49,508 nucleotides of DNA from Pseudomonadota bacterium (lineage in GTDB: Bacteria > Pseudomonadota > Gammaproteobacteria > Xanthomonadales > Rhodanobacteraceae): assembly GCA_021781425.1 (NCBI GenBank), contig JAJXWU010000068.1, forward strand, positions 1 through 49,508, given 5' to 3'. Positions 25,829-34,797 of the stretch are shown piece after piece. Below the pieces are notes generated by a model that saw only the letters and a program-made list of their open reading frames with translations, was not told the DNA's origin and did no database searches. Every line of letters begins with the position of its first letter. Position 1 is the stretch's first letter. A program made the position numbers and the translations under genes.

Positions 25829-26051
25829 AATGCGCGGAAGCGCGATGTCGCTCCCACATGTGGATCAGCTTGTCCTTGGCCCAGAGCTTTTCCTTCTTCA
25901 TGTTGTGCAGCGTGGTGTCGTCCATCGGCAGCACGCCCAATTCGGCGTCGCGTACCTTGCCGTCCAGCTCCTTGTGACGCTGATACAGGCTACGGAATTC
26001 CGAATCGCTCTTGATCAGATTTTCGACGTCTTTCTGCTGGTTCTCGAACAT
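25827..26051 (-). CDS. DUF465 (YdcH-like) small protein
   Basis: A 74-residue, highly charged helical protein. The pattern is that of DUF465: FRSLYQRHKELDGKVRDAE, then LHNMKKEKLWAKDKLIHMW near the end, which matches the LKKxKLxLKDxI core of the family. Function is unknown for the family. The ATG at 26051 is supported by a strong AGGAGG seven bases upstream; a longer frame upstream of it is not credible. A large palindromic repeat begins at its stop codon and could serve as a transcription end. Confidence 0.88.
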   Translation of the reverse strand: MFENQQKDVENLIKSDSEFRSLYQRHKELDGKVRDAELGVLPMDDTTLHNMKKEKLWAKDKLIHMWERHRASAH

Positions 26052-26418
26052 CAGCCAACCTCCTGTGCTTTCAGGAAAACGCGCGCGCCGCATGCGCCGG
26101 GCGGCGGACACGGTTTGCACAAAACGGACAATTACCGGGGATTGCACGCTCAGCGGAGCACGGCCCACCGGTTGCGGTGAGCCGCGCTGGGATATTGGCT
26201 CGGTGGCTGCAATCATGACTGGCGACTGCCGCGCGCGGCCGGGATTGGCCACCGCGGCAATTCGACCCTACTCCTTTGCGCCAGCTGAATCAACCGGATT
26301 TTTCAGCCCGCGCAAACCGTTCAACCGGCAGGAAAAAGTTCCAGCTCGCGGCTACGCGGAACCTCCGAAGAACCTTCGCGAGCGAAGGCGGGTTGCGCGC
26401 AGCAGGTTATTCACAGGT
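26052..26418. other. Intergenic stretch of 367 bp with a remnant palindrome
   Basis: No gene is supported on either strand. It holds the leader of the DUF465 gene (minus strand) and, next to the OmpA-like stop, a 39-bp remnant of the palindromic element. No clear sigma-70 promoter was identified. Confidence 0.4.
26370..26408. repeat. Internally deleted copy of the 120-bp palindromic element
   Basis: The sequence starts GAACCTTCGCGAGCGAAGG and ends CGCAGCAGGTT, i.e. the outer left arm joined directly to the outer right end of the 25709-25828 element. It contains a perfect 7-bp inverted repeat (CCTTCGC/GCGAAGG, 26373-26388). It sits 10 bases beyond the OmpA-like stop and could end that transcript, though no U-tract follows. 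Confidence 0.6.
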
Positions 26419-27378
26419 TCACTTGTCTTGCAGGATCACATCCACCCGGCGATTGCGCGCGCGGCCCGCTTCGGTGCCGTTGTCGGCGACCGGCTGGCTC
26501 TCGCCCATGCCGACCGCCGTGATGCGGTTGGCGGCCACGCCCGCGGCAACGAGCGCATCGCGCACGGCATCCGCGCGCCGCTGCGAGAGCGTCAGATTGG
26601 CATGCGTGTTGCCACTGCTGTCGGTGTGGCCTTCGATGCGGATCGGTTTGGACGGATCGCGGTTCACGAACGCAATGAGCTTGCCGAGGCTCGCCTTCGC
26701 CGCCGGTCGCAGGGTGGCCCGGCCTGGCGCGAAGGCGATGTCGTCAAGCGTCATCTGCATGCCTTCAGCGCCGCGCGTCGCGGTGAGATTATTCAGGCGC
26801 CGGCGCAGATCGGCGTTCGCGGCTTCGGCGAGCCGCGCTTCCTTGTGCGCGAGTTCCGTCGCCTTGGCTTGCGCGGCGATCAGTTTTTGCGCCTGATCGG
26901 CCTGTGCCTGCGCGGCCTGGGCCGCTTGCGCACTTTGCTCTCCTGCGGCGCGCAGGCGATCGACTTCCTCGGCGCGGATCATGCTCTGCAGACGCTGTTT
27001 TTCGGCTTCCGCGCGTGCCTGCTCGGCTTCGCGCTGCGCCGCCTGCAGCAAAATCTGGTCGTGTTCGCGGCCGAGTTCGTCGAGCTTGTTCTGCTGATTG
27101 GCCACCTGCGCCGCGGCATAGGCGATATCCACGCGGCGCTCGGCCATGTAGACGCGGAACGCGCGGGCATCCTTGCCGCCGGAACGATCGGTCGCCAGCG
27201 CCTGTACGGCTTGTTCGGCCAGTCCGCGCTCGCCGGGCGCGAGTTTGCCGAGCGCCGGATCGGCGCCGAGCGAGTCGAGGCTCGCGCGCAGACGCTCGTA
27301 ATCCAGATCCGGTTTGGCGGCGAGCGCAGCGAAAGCAGCCAACGTCAGAACGATTCCTGCGGCGATGCGGGCGTTCAT
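26419..27378 (-). CDS. OmpA family protein with periplasmic coiled coil
   Basis: A 319-residue exported protein. It has a signal peptide (IAAGIVLTLAAFAALA) and a long Ala/Glu/Gln-rich coiled coil (about residues 95-205). The C-terminal OmpA-like peptidoglycan-binding domain (about 210-317) has ATLRPAAKASLGKLIAFV, IRIEGHTDSSGNTHANLTLS and QRRADAVRDAL. The domain ends GRARNRRVDVIL, containing the conserved Asp and Arg that contact diaminopimelate. It is encoded downstream of, and overlapping (ATGA), a DUF4398-like lipoprotein. The pair probably tethers outer membrane and peptidoglycan. Precise role unknown. Confidence 0.88.
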   Translation of the reverse strand: MNARIAAGIVLTLAAFAALAAKPDLDYERLRASLDSLGADPALGKLAPGERGLAEQAVQALATDRSGGKDARAFRVYMAERRVDIAYAAAQVANQQNKLDELGREHDQILLQAAQREAEQARAEAEKQRLQSMIRAEEVDRLRAAGEQSAQAAQAAQAQADQAQKLIAAQAKATELAHKEARLAEAANADLRRRLNNLTATRGAEGMQMTLDDIAFAPGRATLRPAAKASLGKLIAFVNRDPSKPIRIEGHTDSSGNTHANLTLSQRRADAVRDALVAAGVAANRITAVGMGESQPVADNGTEAGRARNRRVDVILQDK

Positions 27379-27770
27379 TGACCGTCTCCAGTCGCACTAC
27401 CGGCGCCGGCGGCTTGCTGCAGGCGCGCATTCTCGCGCGTTGCCGCGTCGACCTGCTCGCGCAGCTTGCCGAGCCTGGCCTTGACCTGCGCCAGTTCGCT
27501 GTCGGCCCGGGACTCCGTGGCCAAGCGCGCGGCATCCTCGTAGTGGCGTTTATCGGCGAAGGCCCGCGCCTGGCTCAAGTGATCCTCGGCGCTGCGCAAT
27601 TCCAGCGGCGCGTAGGTCGGCGCACCGGCTGCGCGCGCCGCCGCCAGCGCCTGCGCGGCATCGTCCAGGCCCATGCTCGGCGGCCGGGTCGGACCGCAGC
27701 CGGTCAGAAGCAGAGCAGCAATGAGACCGGCGCAATGGATTTTTCGCCAATTTGGTGTCATAACATCCAT
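27375..27770 (-). CDS. DUF4398-like lipoprotein
   Basis: About 131 residues, with a lipoprotein signal: basic start, hydrophobic CAGLIAALLLTGCGPTRPP, with the lipobox LLTGC. The mature part has YAPLELRSAEDHLSQARAFAD and YEDAARLATESRADSELAQVK, as in DUF4398 proteins. A Gln/Ala-rich coiled-coil tail follows. It would sit in the outer membrane, acylated at the cysteine. Starts ATG 27770 and ATG 27761 are both possible, as is TTG 27779; none has a strong ribosome site, and the lipobox distance suits either ATG. It overlaps the OmpA-like gene and probably acts with it. Confidence 0.8.
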   Translation of the reverse strand: MDVMTPNWRKIHCAGLIAALLLTGCGPTRPPSMGLDDAAQALAAARAAGAPTYAPLELRSAEDHLSQARAFADKRHYEDAARLATESRADSELAQVKARLGKLREQVDAATRENARLQQAAGAGSATGDGQ

Positions 27771-27899
27771 ACTATTCAACAGGGGCGGGCGCGGGTGAGC
27801 CTAGTCTGAGATCGGTGGCGGCGCAAGCCGCGTGCCGGGCACTCATCCACTGCCGGTGAACGCGCCGCAGCGCGGCGCAGGTAGCGATGCGAGGCAATC

Positions 27900-29003
27900 A
27901 TGGATATCGGCTATTTTCTCAAACTGATGACCGAGAAAGGTGCGTCGGACATGTTCCTGACCACTGGCGCGCCGGTCAACATAAAGGTCGAAGGCAAGCT
28001 CTATCCGCTCGGCAACACCGGTCTGCCCGGCGGCATGGTCAAGAAAATCGCCTATTCGCTGATGGACGAGGGCCAAGTCCCGCAGTTCGAGCGCGATCTG
28101 GAATTGAACCTCGCCATCGCCGTCAAGGATGCCGGCCGCTTTCGCATCAACGTGTTCAAGCAGCGCGGCGAAGTCGGCATGGTGATCCGCGCGATCAAGA
28201 GCGAAATCCCCTCGATCGAGCAATTGCGCCTTCCCGTGCTGTTCAAGGAGCTGGTCATGGAACCGCGCGGGCTGGTGCTCCTGGTCGGCGCCACGGGTTC
28301 CGGCAAGTCGACCACGCTGGCATCGATGATCGATCATCGCAACACCAACGTGTCCGGCCACATCCTCACCATCGAGGATCCAATCGAATATCTGCACCGG
28401 CACAAGAAATCGGTGGTCAACCAACGCGAAGTGGGACTCGATACGCACAGCTACCACGAGGCGCTGAAGAACGCCATGCGCGAGGCGCCGGATGTCATCA
28501 TGATCGGCGAGATTCGCGACGTGGAAACCATGGAGGCGGCGATCGCGTTTTCCGAAACGGGTCACCTGTGCCTGGCCACGCTGCACTCGAACAATGCCGA
28601 CCAGACGCTCGAGCGCATCCTCAACTTCTTCCCCGAATCGGCGCACCGCAACATCCTGATGAACCTCGCCTTGAACCTGCGCGCGGTGATTTCGCAGCGC
28701 CTGGTCATCGGCAAGGACGGCCGCCGCCTGCCCGCGGCCGAAGTGCTGCTGAACACGCCGTTGATCCGCGACATGATCCGGCGCGGCCAGGTCCACGAGA
28801 TCAAGGAAGCGATGGATCGCAGCCTGCAGGAAGGCATGCAGACCTTCGATCAGGCGCTGATGACGATGTACAAGGATGGCAAGATCGAACTCGAAGAGGC
28901 CTTGGCCAAGGCCGACTCACGCGATGGCCTGGCGCTCAAGATCCGCCTTTCCGAAGGCGGCAATGCGGCGATGCCTGAGGCCTACGATGCGGCGGCGTTC
29001 TGA
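27900..29003 (+). CDS. pilU: Type IV pilus twitching motility ATPase PilU
   Basis: A 367-residue hexameric secretion ATPase of the PilT/PilU type. It shows the Walker A loop GATGSGKST (130-138), the Asp box TIEDPIEYLHRHKKSVVNQRE and Walker B APDVIMIGEIRDVETM. Then comes the His box GHLCLATLHSNNADQTLERI, all intact. MDIGYFLKLMTEKGASDMFL and NFFPESAHRNILMNLALNLR fit PilU rather than PilT. PilU assists PilT in pilus retraction at the inner membrane. It stands alone here (no pilT alongside) and ends directly against the maiA stop in a tail-to-tail arrangement (TGA 29001-29003, opposite stop 29004-29006). Confidence 0.93.
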   Translation: MDIGYFLKLMTEKGASDMFLTTGAPVNIKVEGKLYPLGNTGLPGGMVKKIAYSLMDEGQVPQFERDLELNLAIAVKDAGRFRINVFKQRGEVGMVIRAIKSEIPSIEQLRLPVLFKELVMEPRGLVLLVGATGSGKSTTLASMIDHRNTNVSGHILTIEDPIEYLHRHKKSVVNQREVGLDTHSYHEALKNAMREAPDVIMIGEIRDVETMEAAIAFSETGHLCLATLHSNNADQTLERILNFFPESAHRNILMNLALNLRAVISQRLVIGKDGRRLPAAEVLLNTPLIRDMIRRGQVHEIKEAMDRSLQEGMQTFDQALMTMYKDGKIELEEALAKADSRDGLALKIRLSEGGNAAMPEAYDAAAF

Positions 29004-29672
29004 CTAAGCCCTGGGCGCGTCCGGCTGGTTCTCCGGACGCGCATTCGCGAACGCCGGCAGCTTGGCGCATTCGGCGTCGATGCGCTGAAGGGTCGGGAAC
29101 GACTTCAGGTCCACCGACCAGCGCCGCGCGTTGTAGACCTGCGGCACCAGACAGATGTCGGCCATCGACGGTTCGTCGCCTTCACAGTAGAGGCCGGTCG
29201 ACGGATTTTCAGCCAACAGGCGCTCGAACGCGGTGAAGCCTTCGCGGATCCAGTGCTGCGCCCAGCGTTCGCGTTCGACCTGCGGCGTGTTGAATTCGCG
29301 TTCGAGATATTGCAGCACGCGCAGATTGCCGAGCGGGTGGATGTCGCAGGCGACGATCTGGGCGAGTCCGCGCACGCGCGCGCGTTCGCGCACGGTAGTC
29401 GGCAGCAGCTTGGCCGTACCTTCGTAGGTTTCTTCCAGATATTCGATGATCGCCAGCGACTGGCGGATGATGCGCTCGCCGTCGACCAGGACCGGAATCA
29501 GTTCCTGCGGATTGAGTTTGCGGAAAGCATCGGCGTGCTGCGCACCGCCGTTGTCGGTCAGGTGCACCGGCACGACTTCGTAGGGCAGGCCCTTCAAATT
29601 CAGCGCGATGCGCACCCGGTAGGCGGCGCTGGAGCGCCAGTAACCGTACAGTTTCAGACGTTCGGCGGCCAT
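29004..29672 (-). CDS. maiA: Maleylacetoacetate isomerase (GST zeta-like)
   Basis: A 222-residue glutathione transferase-fold isomerase converting maleylacetoacetate to fumarylacetoacetate. The zeta-class signature is LYGYWRSSAAYRVRIALNLK, with the SSxxxRVRIAL active-site loop. Then come NPQELIPVLVDGERIIRQSL and the C-terminal SMADICLVPQVYNARRW. It is the last gene of the homogentisate block, 73 bases after fahA. A GGGGAGATCGGAG site precedes the ATG. Its stop abuts the pilU stop on the other strand. Context excludes a generic GST. Confidence 0.93.
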   Translation of the reverse strand: MAAERLKLYGYWRSSAAYRVRIALNLKGLPYEVVPVHLTDNGGAQHADAFRKLNPQELIPVLVDGERIIRQSLAIIEYLEETYEGTAKLLPTTVRERARVRGLAQIVACDIHPLGNLRVLQYLEREFNTPQVERERWAQHWIREGFTAFERLLAENPSTGLYCEGDEPSMADICLVPQVYNARRWSVDLKSFPTLQRIDAECAKLPAFANARPENQPDAPRA

Positions 29673-29745
29673 CTCCGATCTCCCCGTCCACCGGTTTGGT
29701 ATGCGCAGACTAGCCGCAGATGCAGGTAAAAATCAAAAGGCGGTA

Positions 29746-30756
29746 TCAACCGGGGCGTTTCGCCTGCTCGATGGTCTGTTCGATCGCCCCGAAAATGCTG
29801 CACCCGGCAGCGTCGGTGATCTCGATGCGCAGGCTGTCGCCGAACTTCAGGAACGGCGTGGTCGGCTTGCCGTCGCGCAGGGTTTCCACCGTGCGCTGCT
29901 CGGCCAGACAGGAGGCGCCCCTGGCCGTGTCCTGGTTGGCGATGGTGCCCGACCCGACGATGGTTCCAGCGGACAGCGGGCGTGTTCTGGCCGCATGCGC
30001 GATAAGTTGCGCGAAATCGAATTGCATGTCCACGCCGCAATCGGCCTCGCCGAACCATTTTCCGTTGATCCACGTGCGCATCGGCAGATGCACCTTGCAG
30101 TCTCGCCATGCCGCGCCGAGTTCGTCCGGCGTGACGAACACCGGCGACAACGCCGAACGCGGCTTGGATTGCAGAAAACCGAAGCCCTTGGCCAATTCCG
30201 CCGGAATCAGGTTGCGCAGGGAGACATCGTTGACCAGGCCGATCAACTGGATGTGCGCCGCGGCTTGCTGTGGCGTTGCGGCCATCGGTACGTCGTCGGT
30301 GACGACCACGACTTCGGCTTCCATGTCGATGCCGTAGTCCTCGCTCGTCGCCAGCACCGGATCGCACGGCCCGAGGAATCCTGCGCTGGTGGCCTGGTAC
30401 ATCAAGGGGTCGGTATAGAAACTGGCCGGCACTTCGGCGCCGCGCGCGCGGCGCACTCGCTCGACATGCGGCAGATAGGCCGATCCGTCCACGAATTCGT
30501 AGGCCCGAGGCAGCGGCGCCGCCAGCGCCATCGGATCAAGCGCAAAAACTTCCTCGCCGTTGATCGTTTGCGCCTTGCCGGCGGCGTGGAGCAATTCGTA
30601 CACGCGGTTCAGGCGCGGCGCGGCGTTGCCCCAATCCTCCAGCGCGGCCTGCAAGCTGCGCGCGATGTCGGTCGCGCGCACCGCGCGTTTGAGTCCGCGG
30701 TCGACGACGACGAGCGTGCCGTCTCTGCCGCCTTCCTTCAGGCTTGCCAGTTTCAT
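29746..30756 (-). CDS. fahA: Fumarylacetoacetate hydrolase family protein
   Basis: A 336-residue FAH-fold enzyme that would split fumarylacetoacetate into fumarate and acetoacetate, the last step of tyrosine breakdown. Metal-site elements visible are DMEAEVVVVTDDVP and the downstream LIGLVNDVSLRNLIPAEL with FGFLQSKPRSALSPVFVTP. Then come GTIVGSGTIANQDTARGASC and FLKFGDSLRIEITDAAG. It is the short bacterial form. The ATG is preceded by GAGGA, lying just downstream of the vapC stop 10 bases away. The VapBC pair therefore separates it from hmgA, with which it would normally be adjacent. Confidence 0.9.
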   Translation of the reverse strand: MKLASLKEGGRDGTLVVVDRGLKRAVRATDIARSLQAALEDWGNAAPRLNRVYELLHAAGKAQTINGEEVFALDPMALAAPLPRAYEFVDGSAYLPHVERVRRARGAEVPASFYTDPLMYQATSAGFLGPCDPVLATSEDYGIDMEAEVVVVTDDVPMAATPQQAAAHIQLIGLVNDVSLRNLIPAELAKGFGFLQSKPRSALSPVFVTPDELGAAWRDCKVHLPMRTWINGKWFGEADCGVDMQFDFAQLIAHAARTRPLSAGTIVGSGTIANQDTARGASCLAEQRTVETLRDGKPTTPFLKFGDSLRIEITDAAGCSIFGAIEQTIEQAKRPG

Positions 30757-30766
30757 GCTCTTGTCC

Positions 30767-31168
30767 TCAAACCGGAATCAGTTCGGCCACGTCCTGATGC
30801 AAGGCGGCCAAGCCGCGATCGAGCGTGGCGAGTTTGCCCTCGTGCTTGCGCGCCAATGCGGCGAGGTAGGCATCGGTGACCTGGCGATGGCCGATCACGC
30901 CGTGCATGCGCACTGCATCGTAACCGAGATCATTTGGCCAAAAACGGTGCCGTGGATGCTTCAGGAAACCGTCCAGAATACGGGCTGCTTCGGAAATATT
31001 CTCCACGACGCGCCCAAGCAAAAGCATGCGCAACAGCGTGCCCTGGGTGATCGGGCAGGTCGCAAACGCGCGATTACGCCTGGCGAACCAGCGCTCCGTG
31101 ACGTCATGATGAACATGACTGCCGTCCCCGAGCGCTACCAGTACGTTGCCATCGAGCAGATCGATCAC
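30767..31168 (-). CDS. vapC: VapC-type PIN-domain toxin
   Basis: A 133-residue PIN-domain ribonuclease. The N-terminal MIDLLDGNVLVALGDGSH gives the first acidic residue (Asp6). CPITQGTLLRMLL has the TQ-containing variant of motif 2, usual in one VapC subgroup. QVTDAYLAALARKH and LATLDRGLAAL give further acidic residues of the metal site, so it is probably active. Start is GTG overlapping the antitoxin stop (GTGA at 31165-31168). VapC toxins usually cut tRNA or rRNA; the target here is unknown. The pair is inserted between hmgA and fahA. Confidence 0.85.
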   Translation of the reverse strand: MIDLLDGNVLVALGDGSHVHHDVTERWFARRNRAFATCPITQGTLLRMLLLGRVVENISEAARILDGFLKHPRHRFWPNDLGYDAVRMHGVIGHRQVTDAYLAALARKHEGKLATLDRGLAALHQDVAELIPV

Positions 31169-31407
31169 AATTCGTCTTCGAGCGCTTTGACGTCGTCGCT
31201 TGTGATCGGCCGGCCCGAACGGAACAGGGGCAATCCGGTAACCGGGCTGATGGTGTACTTCGCCGCGGTCTCCGCAACGCGCGCAGGTGCCTTCAGCCCG
31301 CGCAGCGCCAACTCGACCACGAGCTTGCTCAAGCTGGTGCGTTGCGAGTGCGCGAGGCTTACGAACAGATCGTGCTCGCGTTCGGGAATGTCGATCGTGG
31401 TGCGCAT
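31165..31407 (-). CDS. vapB: VapB-type ribbon-helix-helix antitoxin
   Basis: About 80 residues. The N-terminal MRTTIDIPEREHDLFVSLAH is a ribbon-helix-helix strand and first helix, followed by TSLSKLVVELALRGL. The C-terminal GLPLFRSGRPITSDDVKALE is the usual toxin-wrapping tail. The start at 31407 is preferred to the in-frame ATG at 31425, because twin operator palindromes and a plausible promoter lie immediately upstream and the longer form would overlap them. It overlaps vapC by four bases. It should neutralise VapC and, with it, repress this promoter. Confidence 0.82.
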   Translation of the reverse strand: MRTTIDIPEREHDLFVSLAHSQRTSLSKLVVELALRGLKAPARVAETAAKYTISPVTGLPLFRSGRPITSDDVKALEDEL

Positions 31408-31443
31408 CTCATCATGATGCACCATGTTGCATCATGATGTCAA
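31408..31443 (-). promoter_or_regulatory. Promoter and twin-palindrome operator of vapBC
   Basis: Two identical 10-bp palindromes, CATCATGATG, lie at 31410-31419 and 31430-31439, centred exactly 20 bp (two helical turns) apart, suiting cooperative binding of ribbon-helix-helix dimers. On the minus strand TTGACA (31443-31438) and CATCAT (31419-31414), 18 bp apart, form a possible promoter. Transcription would then begin about at the vapB ATG (31407), suggesting a leaderless mRNA. The hmgA stop codon (31440-31442) lies inside the -35 box. Confidence 0.6.
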
Positions 31444-32735
31444 ACAGGTGCCTTGAACTGCTTGCGCAGCCCCTGCCAGCATTTCCAGTAATCGGCCTGC
31501 AACTGCGGCGATTCCAGCGCCTGCCGCGTCGGCCGGATCACGGCGCGCGTCTCGAACATGAACGCCATGGTGTCAACGATGTGGTCGGGTTTGTGCGTAT
31601 CGGCCGCACTGGCCTTGTCGAACGTGGCCGCATCCGGACCGTGGCCAGTCATGCAGTTGTGCAAGGAAGCGCCGCCCGGCACGAAGCCGCCGGCCTTGGC
31701 GTCGTATTCGCCGTGGATCAGACCCATGAATTCGCTCGCGATATTCCGATGGAACCAGGGCGGTCGGAACGTATCCTCCGCTACCAGCCAGCGTGGCGGA
31801 AAGATCACGAAATCCAGGTTGCTGGTGCCGGGCGTGTCGCTGGGCGAATGCAGCACCAGGAAGATCGATGGATCGGGGTGATCGTAAGAGATCGAGCCGA
31901 TCGTGTTGTGTCGGCGCAGATCGTACTTGTACGGTGCGTAATTGCCGTGCCAGGCGACGACATCGAGCGGACTGTGGCCGATAGCCGCGCGCCACAGATG
32001 GCCCTGGAACTTGGCGATCAGTTCGAACTCGCCTTCCGCATCCTCGTACGCCGCGACGGGCGTGAGGAAATCGCGCGGATTGGCCAGGCCATTGCTGCCG
32101 ATGGGACCAAGATCGGGCAGGCGCAACAGCGCGCCGAAGTTCTCGCACACATAGCCGCGCGCCACGCCATCAGGCAATTCCACGCGGAAGCGCACACCGC
32201 GCGGAATCACCGCGATTTCCTGCGGTTCGATTTCGAGAATGCCCAACTCCGTGGCGAGGCGCAGCCGTCCCTGCTGCGGCACGATCAGCAGTTCGCCGTC
32301 GGCGTCATAGAAAAATCGGCCCTGCATCGAACGATTGGCCGCGTAAACGTGAATACCTGCACCCGTTTGCGCAGCGGCGCCACCGTTGCCGGCCAGCGTG
32401 AACAAACCCTCGACGAAATCGGCCGGCGCTTTCGGCAACGGCTGCGGATCCCAGCGCAAACGCTCGGGCGTGACCGGCCCCGATCCGAAATCGTTGTGGA
32501 ACGCGGCCTGTTCGAACGGCTCGAAGCCACCGTGCACGGCCGCCGGACGGATGCGGTACAACCAACTGCGCCGGTTCGCGTGACGCGGCGCCGTGAACGC
32601 CGTGCCGGACAATTGCTCGGCGTACAGTCCGTGCGCGACGCGCTGCGGCGAATTGCGACCGACCGGCAACGCACCGGGAATCGCTTCGGTGGCAAATTCG
32701 TTACCGAAACCGGACTGGTATTTCAGCCCGATCAC
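31440..32735 (-). CDS. hmgA: Homogentisate 1,2-dioxygenase
   Basis: A 431-residue iron dioxygenase opening the ring of homogentisate to maleylacetoacetate. The start is typical ([20 protein letters not shown]). Iron ligands align with the known enzyme: His329 and Glu335 in [17 protein letters not shown], and His365 in [15 protein letters not shown], with the family's spacing. The GTG start overlaps the hppD stop (GTGA at 32732-32735). Its stop codon lies within the vapBC promoter. It follows hppD and tryptophan dioxygenase in one minus-strand run. Function is secure. Confidence 0.97.
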   Translation of the reverse strand: MIGLKYQSGFGNEFATEAIPGALPVGRNSPQRVAHGLYAEQLSGTAFTAPRHANRRSWLYRIRPAAVHGGFEPFEQAAFHNDFGSGPVTPERLRWDPQPLPKAPADFVEGLFTLAGNGGAAAQTGAGIHVYAANRSMQGRFFYDADGELLIVPQQGRLRLATELGILEIEPQEIAVIPRGVRFRVELPDGVARGYVCENFGALLRLPDLGPIGSNGLANPRDFLTPVAAYEDAEGEFELIAKFQGHLWRAAIGHSPLDVVAWHGNYAPYKYDLRRHNTIGSISYDHPDPSIFLVLHSPSDTPGTSNLDFVIFPPRWLVAEDTFRPPWFHRNIASEFMGLIHGEYDAKAGGFVPGGASLHNCMTGHGPDAATFDKASAADTHKPDHIVDTMAFMFETRAVIRPTRQALESPQLQADYWKCWQGLRKQFKAPV

Positions 32736-33820
32736 AGCACGCCGCGCCGCATCTGTTCGCGCTCGATGGATTCGAACAGCGCCTGGAAATTGCCCTCGCC
32801 GAATCCCTCATTACCCTTGCGCTGGATGATCTCGAAGAAAATCGGACCGATCGCGTTCTGGGTGAAGATCTGCAGCAGCAGACGTTTCTTCGTTTCCGCA
32901 TCGGCGTCGATCAGGATCTTGTTCGCGCGCATGCGCGCGACGTCCTCGCCGTGATTGGGAATGCGCGTGTCGATGACATCGTAATAGGCGTTCGGCGTAT
33001 CCAGAAATTCAACGCCGGCGCGACGCATCGCCTCGACGGTCTCGTGGATGCTGTCGGTGAAACAGGCGATGTGCTGGATGCCCTCGCCCTTGTATTCGTC
33101 CAGATATTCGTTGATTTGCGATTTCGGATCGGACGATTCGTTGAGCGGAATGCGCACCATGCCGTCGGGTGCGGTCATCGCCTTGGAGACGAGGCCGGTC
33201 CTGGCGCCCTTGATGTCGAAATAGCGGATTTCGCGGAAATTAAACAGGCGCTCGTAGTAGCCCGCCCACTTGGCCATGTTGCCGAAATGCAGGTTGTGGG
33301 TGAGGTGATCGATGAAGGTCAGGCCGAACCCCTTCGGATGGCGCTCGCTGCCGGGCGCGAAGGTGAAGTCGGATTCATAGATGCTGCCCTTGGCGCCGTA
33401 GCGATCGACCAGGTAGAGCATGCAATCGCCGATGCCCTTGATGACCGGCGCCGGCACGGCCTTGCTCGCTTCCTTGGCGCCAACCGCTTCGGCGCCGTTC
33501 TCGAGCGCCTGCTCGCGCACCCACTGCGCCGGCTTGTTCACGCGGATCGCGAAACCGCAGGCGCTGGGACCATGCCTGGCCGCGAAGTCGGCGGCGAAGG
33601 AATCGCGCTCGGCGTTGACCAGGAAATTGCACCCGCCCTGGCGGTACAGCGTGATGTCGCGGGATTTGTGTCTGGCCACCGCGGCGAATCCCAGACGCGG
33701 GAACAGGTCGTGCAGACGCTGCGGATCCGGCGCGGCGAATTCGACGAATTCGAAACCATCCACACCCATCGGGTTTTCGAAATGCGGCGGCTGAATGCCG
33801 ACCTTGGGTTGTGCGCTCAT
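32732..33820 (-). CDS. hppD: 4-hydroxyphenylpyruvate dioxygenase
   Basis: A 362-residue iron enzyme turning 4-hydroxyphenylpyruvate into homogentisate. It has two vicinal-oxygen-chelate domains. Iron ligands are His172 ([12 protein letters not shown]), His250 ([12 protein letters not shown]) and Glu330 ([19 protein letters not shown]), with spacing close to known HPPDs. The C-terminal [19 protein letters not shown] is the family tail. Start ATG 33820 is chosen because GGAGAAAACC lies just before it; an upstream in-frame start at 33844 lacks one. It is coupled to hmgA by overlap. Confidence 0.96.
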   Translation of the reverse strand: MSAQPKVGIQPPHFENPMGVDGFEFVEFAAPDPQRLHDLFPRLGFAAVARHKSRDITLYRQGGCNFLVNAERDSFAADFAARHGPSACGFAIRVNKPAQWVREQALENGAEAVGAKEASKAVPAPVIKGIGDCMLYLVDRYGAKGSIYESDFTFAPGSERHPKGFGLTFIDHLTHNLHFGNMAKWAGYYERLFNFREIRYFDIKGARTGLVSKAMTAPDGMVRIPLNESSDPKSQINEYLDEYKGEGIQHIACFTDSIHETVEAMRRAGVEFLDTPNAYYDVIDTRIPNHGEDVARMRANKILIDADAETKKRLLLQIFTQNAIGPIFFEIIQRKGNEGFGEGNFQALFESIEREQMRRGVL

Positions 33821-33880
33821 GGTTTTCTCCGCATCGCTGTGCAAACGCTCATTTTAGGACGAAAGCGCCGCTCACGCCGC

Positions 33881-34735
33881 TCACGCCGCGCCGATCGCGG
33901 TACGCACGTCGATCAGCTCCGGGAAGAAGGTCAGCTCCAGCGCTTTTTTCAGGAACTCCACGCCCGACGAGCCGCCGGTGCCGCGCTTGTAGCCGATGAT
34001 GCGCTCGACCGTTTTCATGTGCCGGAAGCGCCAGAGCTGGAAGCTTTCCTCCACATCCACCAGTTGCTCGCACAGGTGGTATTCGGCCCAGAAGCGGTCG
34101 GGCTGCTCGTAAATGCGCTTGAGCGGCGGGATCAGCTCCGCATTGTGCTGGTGCGGCTTCGGCCAGTCGCGCTTGAGGCACACGGCTGGAATGGCGTGGC
34201 CCTGACGCGCCAGGTACATCAGGAATTCGTCGTACAGGCTCGGCGCGTTCAGCACCTCGCGCAGCCGCGCCTGATCCTGCGGCGCGTGCGCGAACACGGC
34301 AACCATCTTCGCGTTCTTGTTGCCGAGCAGAAATTCCACAAGCCGGTATTGCAGCGATTGGAAGCCGGATGCCGGTCCGAGCACGTCGCGGAACTGCGCG
34401 TATTCGCTGGGCGTGAGCGTTTCCAGCACCGCCCATTGCTCGAACAACTGGCGCTGGATCTGCTTCACCCGCGCCAGGATCTTCAGGCAGGGATTCACGT
34501 CGTCACCGCGCAGATGTTCGAGTGCGGCACCGAGCTCGTGCACGATGAGCTTCAGCCACAGTTCCGAGGTCTGGTGCTGGATGATGAACAGCATCTCGTC
34601 GTGGTGCGGCGGCTTCGACAGCGGCTTCTGCGCCGCCAGCAGCGTATCCAGTTGCAAGTAGCCGCCGTAGGTCAGCCGGTCGCGCAGGTCGGTCTGGATG
34701 CCGGCTTCGAGTTCGCGCTGGTTGGACGTGGACAT
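33881..34735 (-). CDS. kynA: Tryptophan 2,3-dioxygenase
   Basis: A 284-residue heme dioxygenase that opens tryptophan to N-formylkynurenine. Family motifs are [36 protein letters not shown] with the active-site His, and [20 protein letters not shown]. The proximal heme histidine lies in [19 protein letters not shown], and [15 protein letters not shown] matches the substrate loop. Length is standard. It is the first gene of the minus-strand aromatic catabolism run, divergent from the 2-oxoacid dehydrogenase operon across 192 bp. Kynurenine-pathway partners are not in the window. Confidence 0.96.
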   Translation of the reverse strand: MSTSNQRELEAGIQTDLRDRLTYGGYLQLDTLLAAQKPLSKPPHHDEMLFIIQHQTSELWLKLIVHELGAALEHLRGDDVNPCLKILARVKQIQRQLFEQWAVLETLTPSEYAQFRDVLGPASGFQSLQYRLVEFLLGNKNAKMVAVFAHAPQDQARLREVLNAPSLYDEFLMYLARQGHAIPAVCLKRDWPKPHQHNAELIPPLKRIYEQPDRFWAEYHLCEQLVDVEESFQLWRFRHMKTVERIIGYKRGTGGSSGVEFLKKALELTFFPELIDVRTAIGAA

Positions 34736-34797
34736 CGGGATTCCGACGGCGTGGCTGCGGAAGGGTCAATGGTACGTGCTCGCGCGCGGCATCGCCA

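Noticed and set aside
31408-31425. Longer vapB form starting at ATG 31425
   Set aside because: It would place one operator palindrome inside the coding sequence and the other across the ribosome-binding region. The start at 31407 gives a standard antitoxin N-terminus.
33866-33889. Short tandem duplication GCCGCTCAC around the tryptophan dioxygenase stop
   Set aside because: Only two 9-bp units spanning a stop codon; too short to mean more than local slippage.
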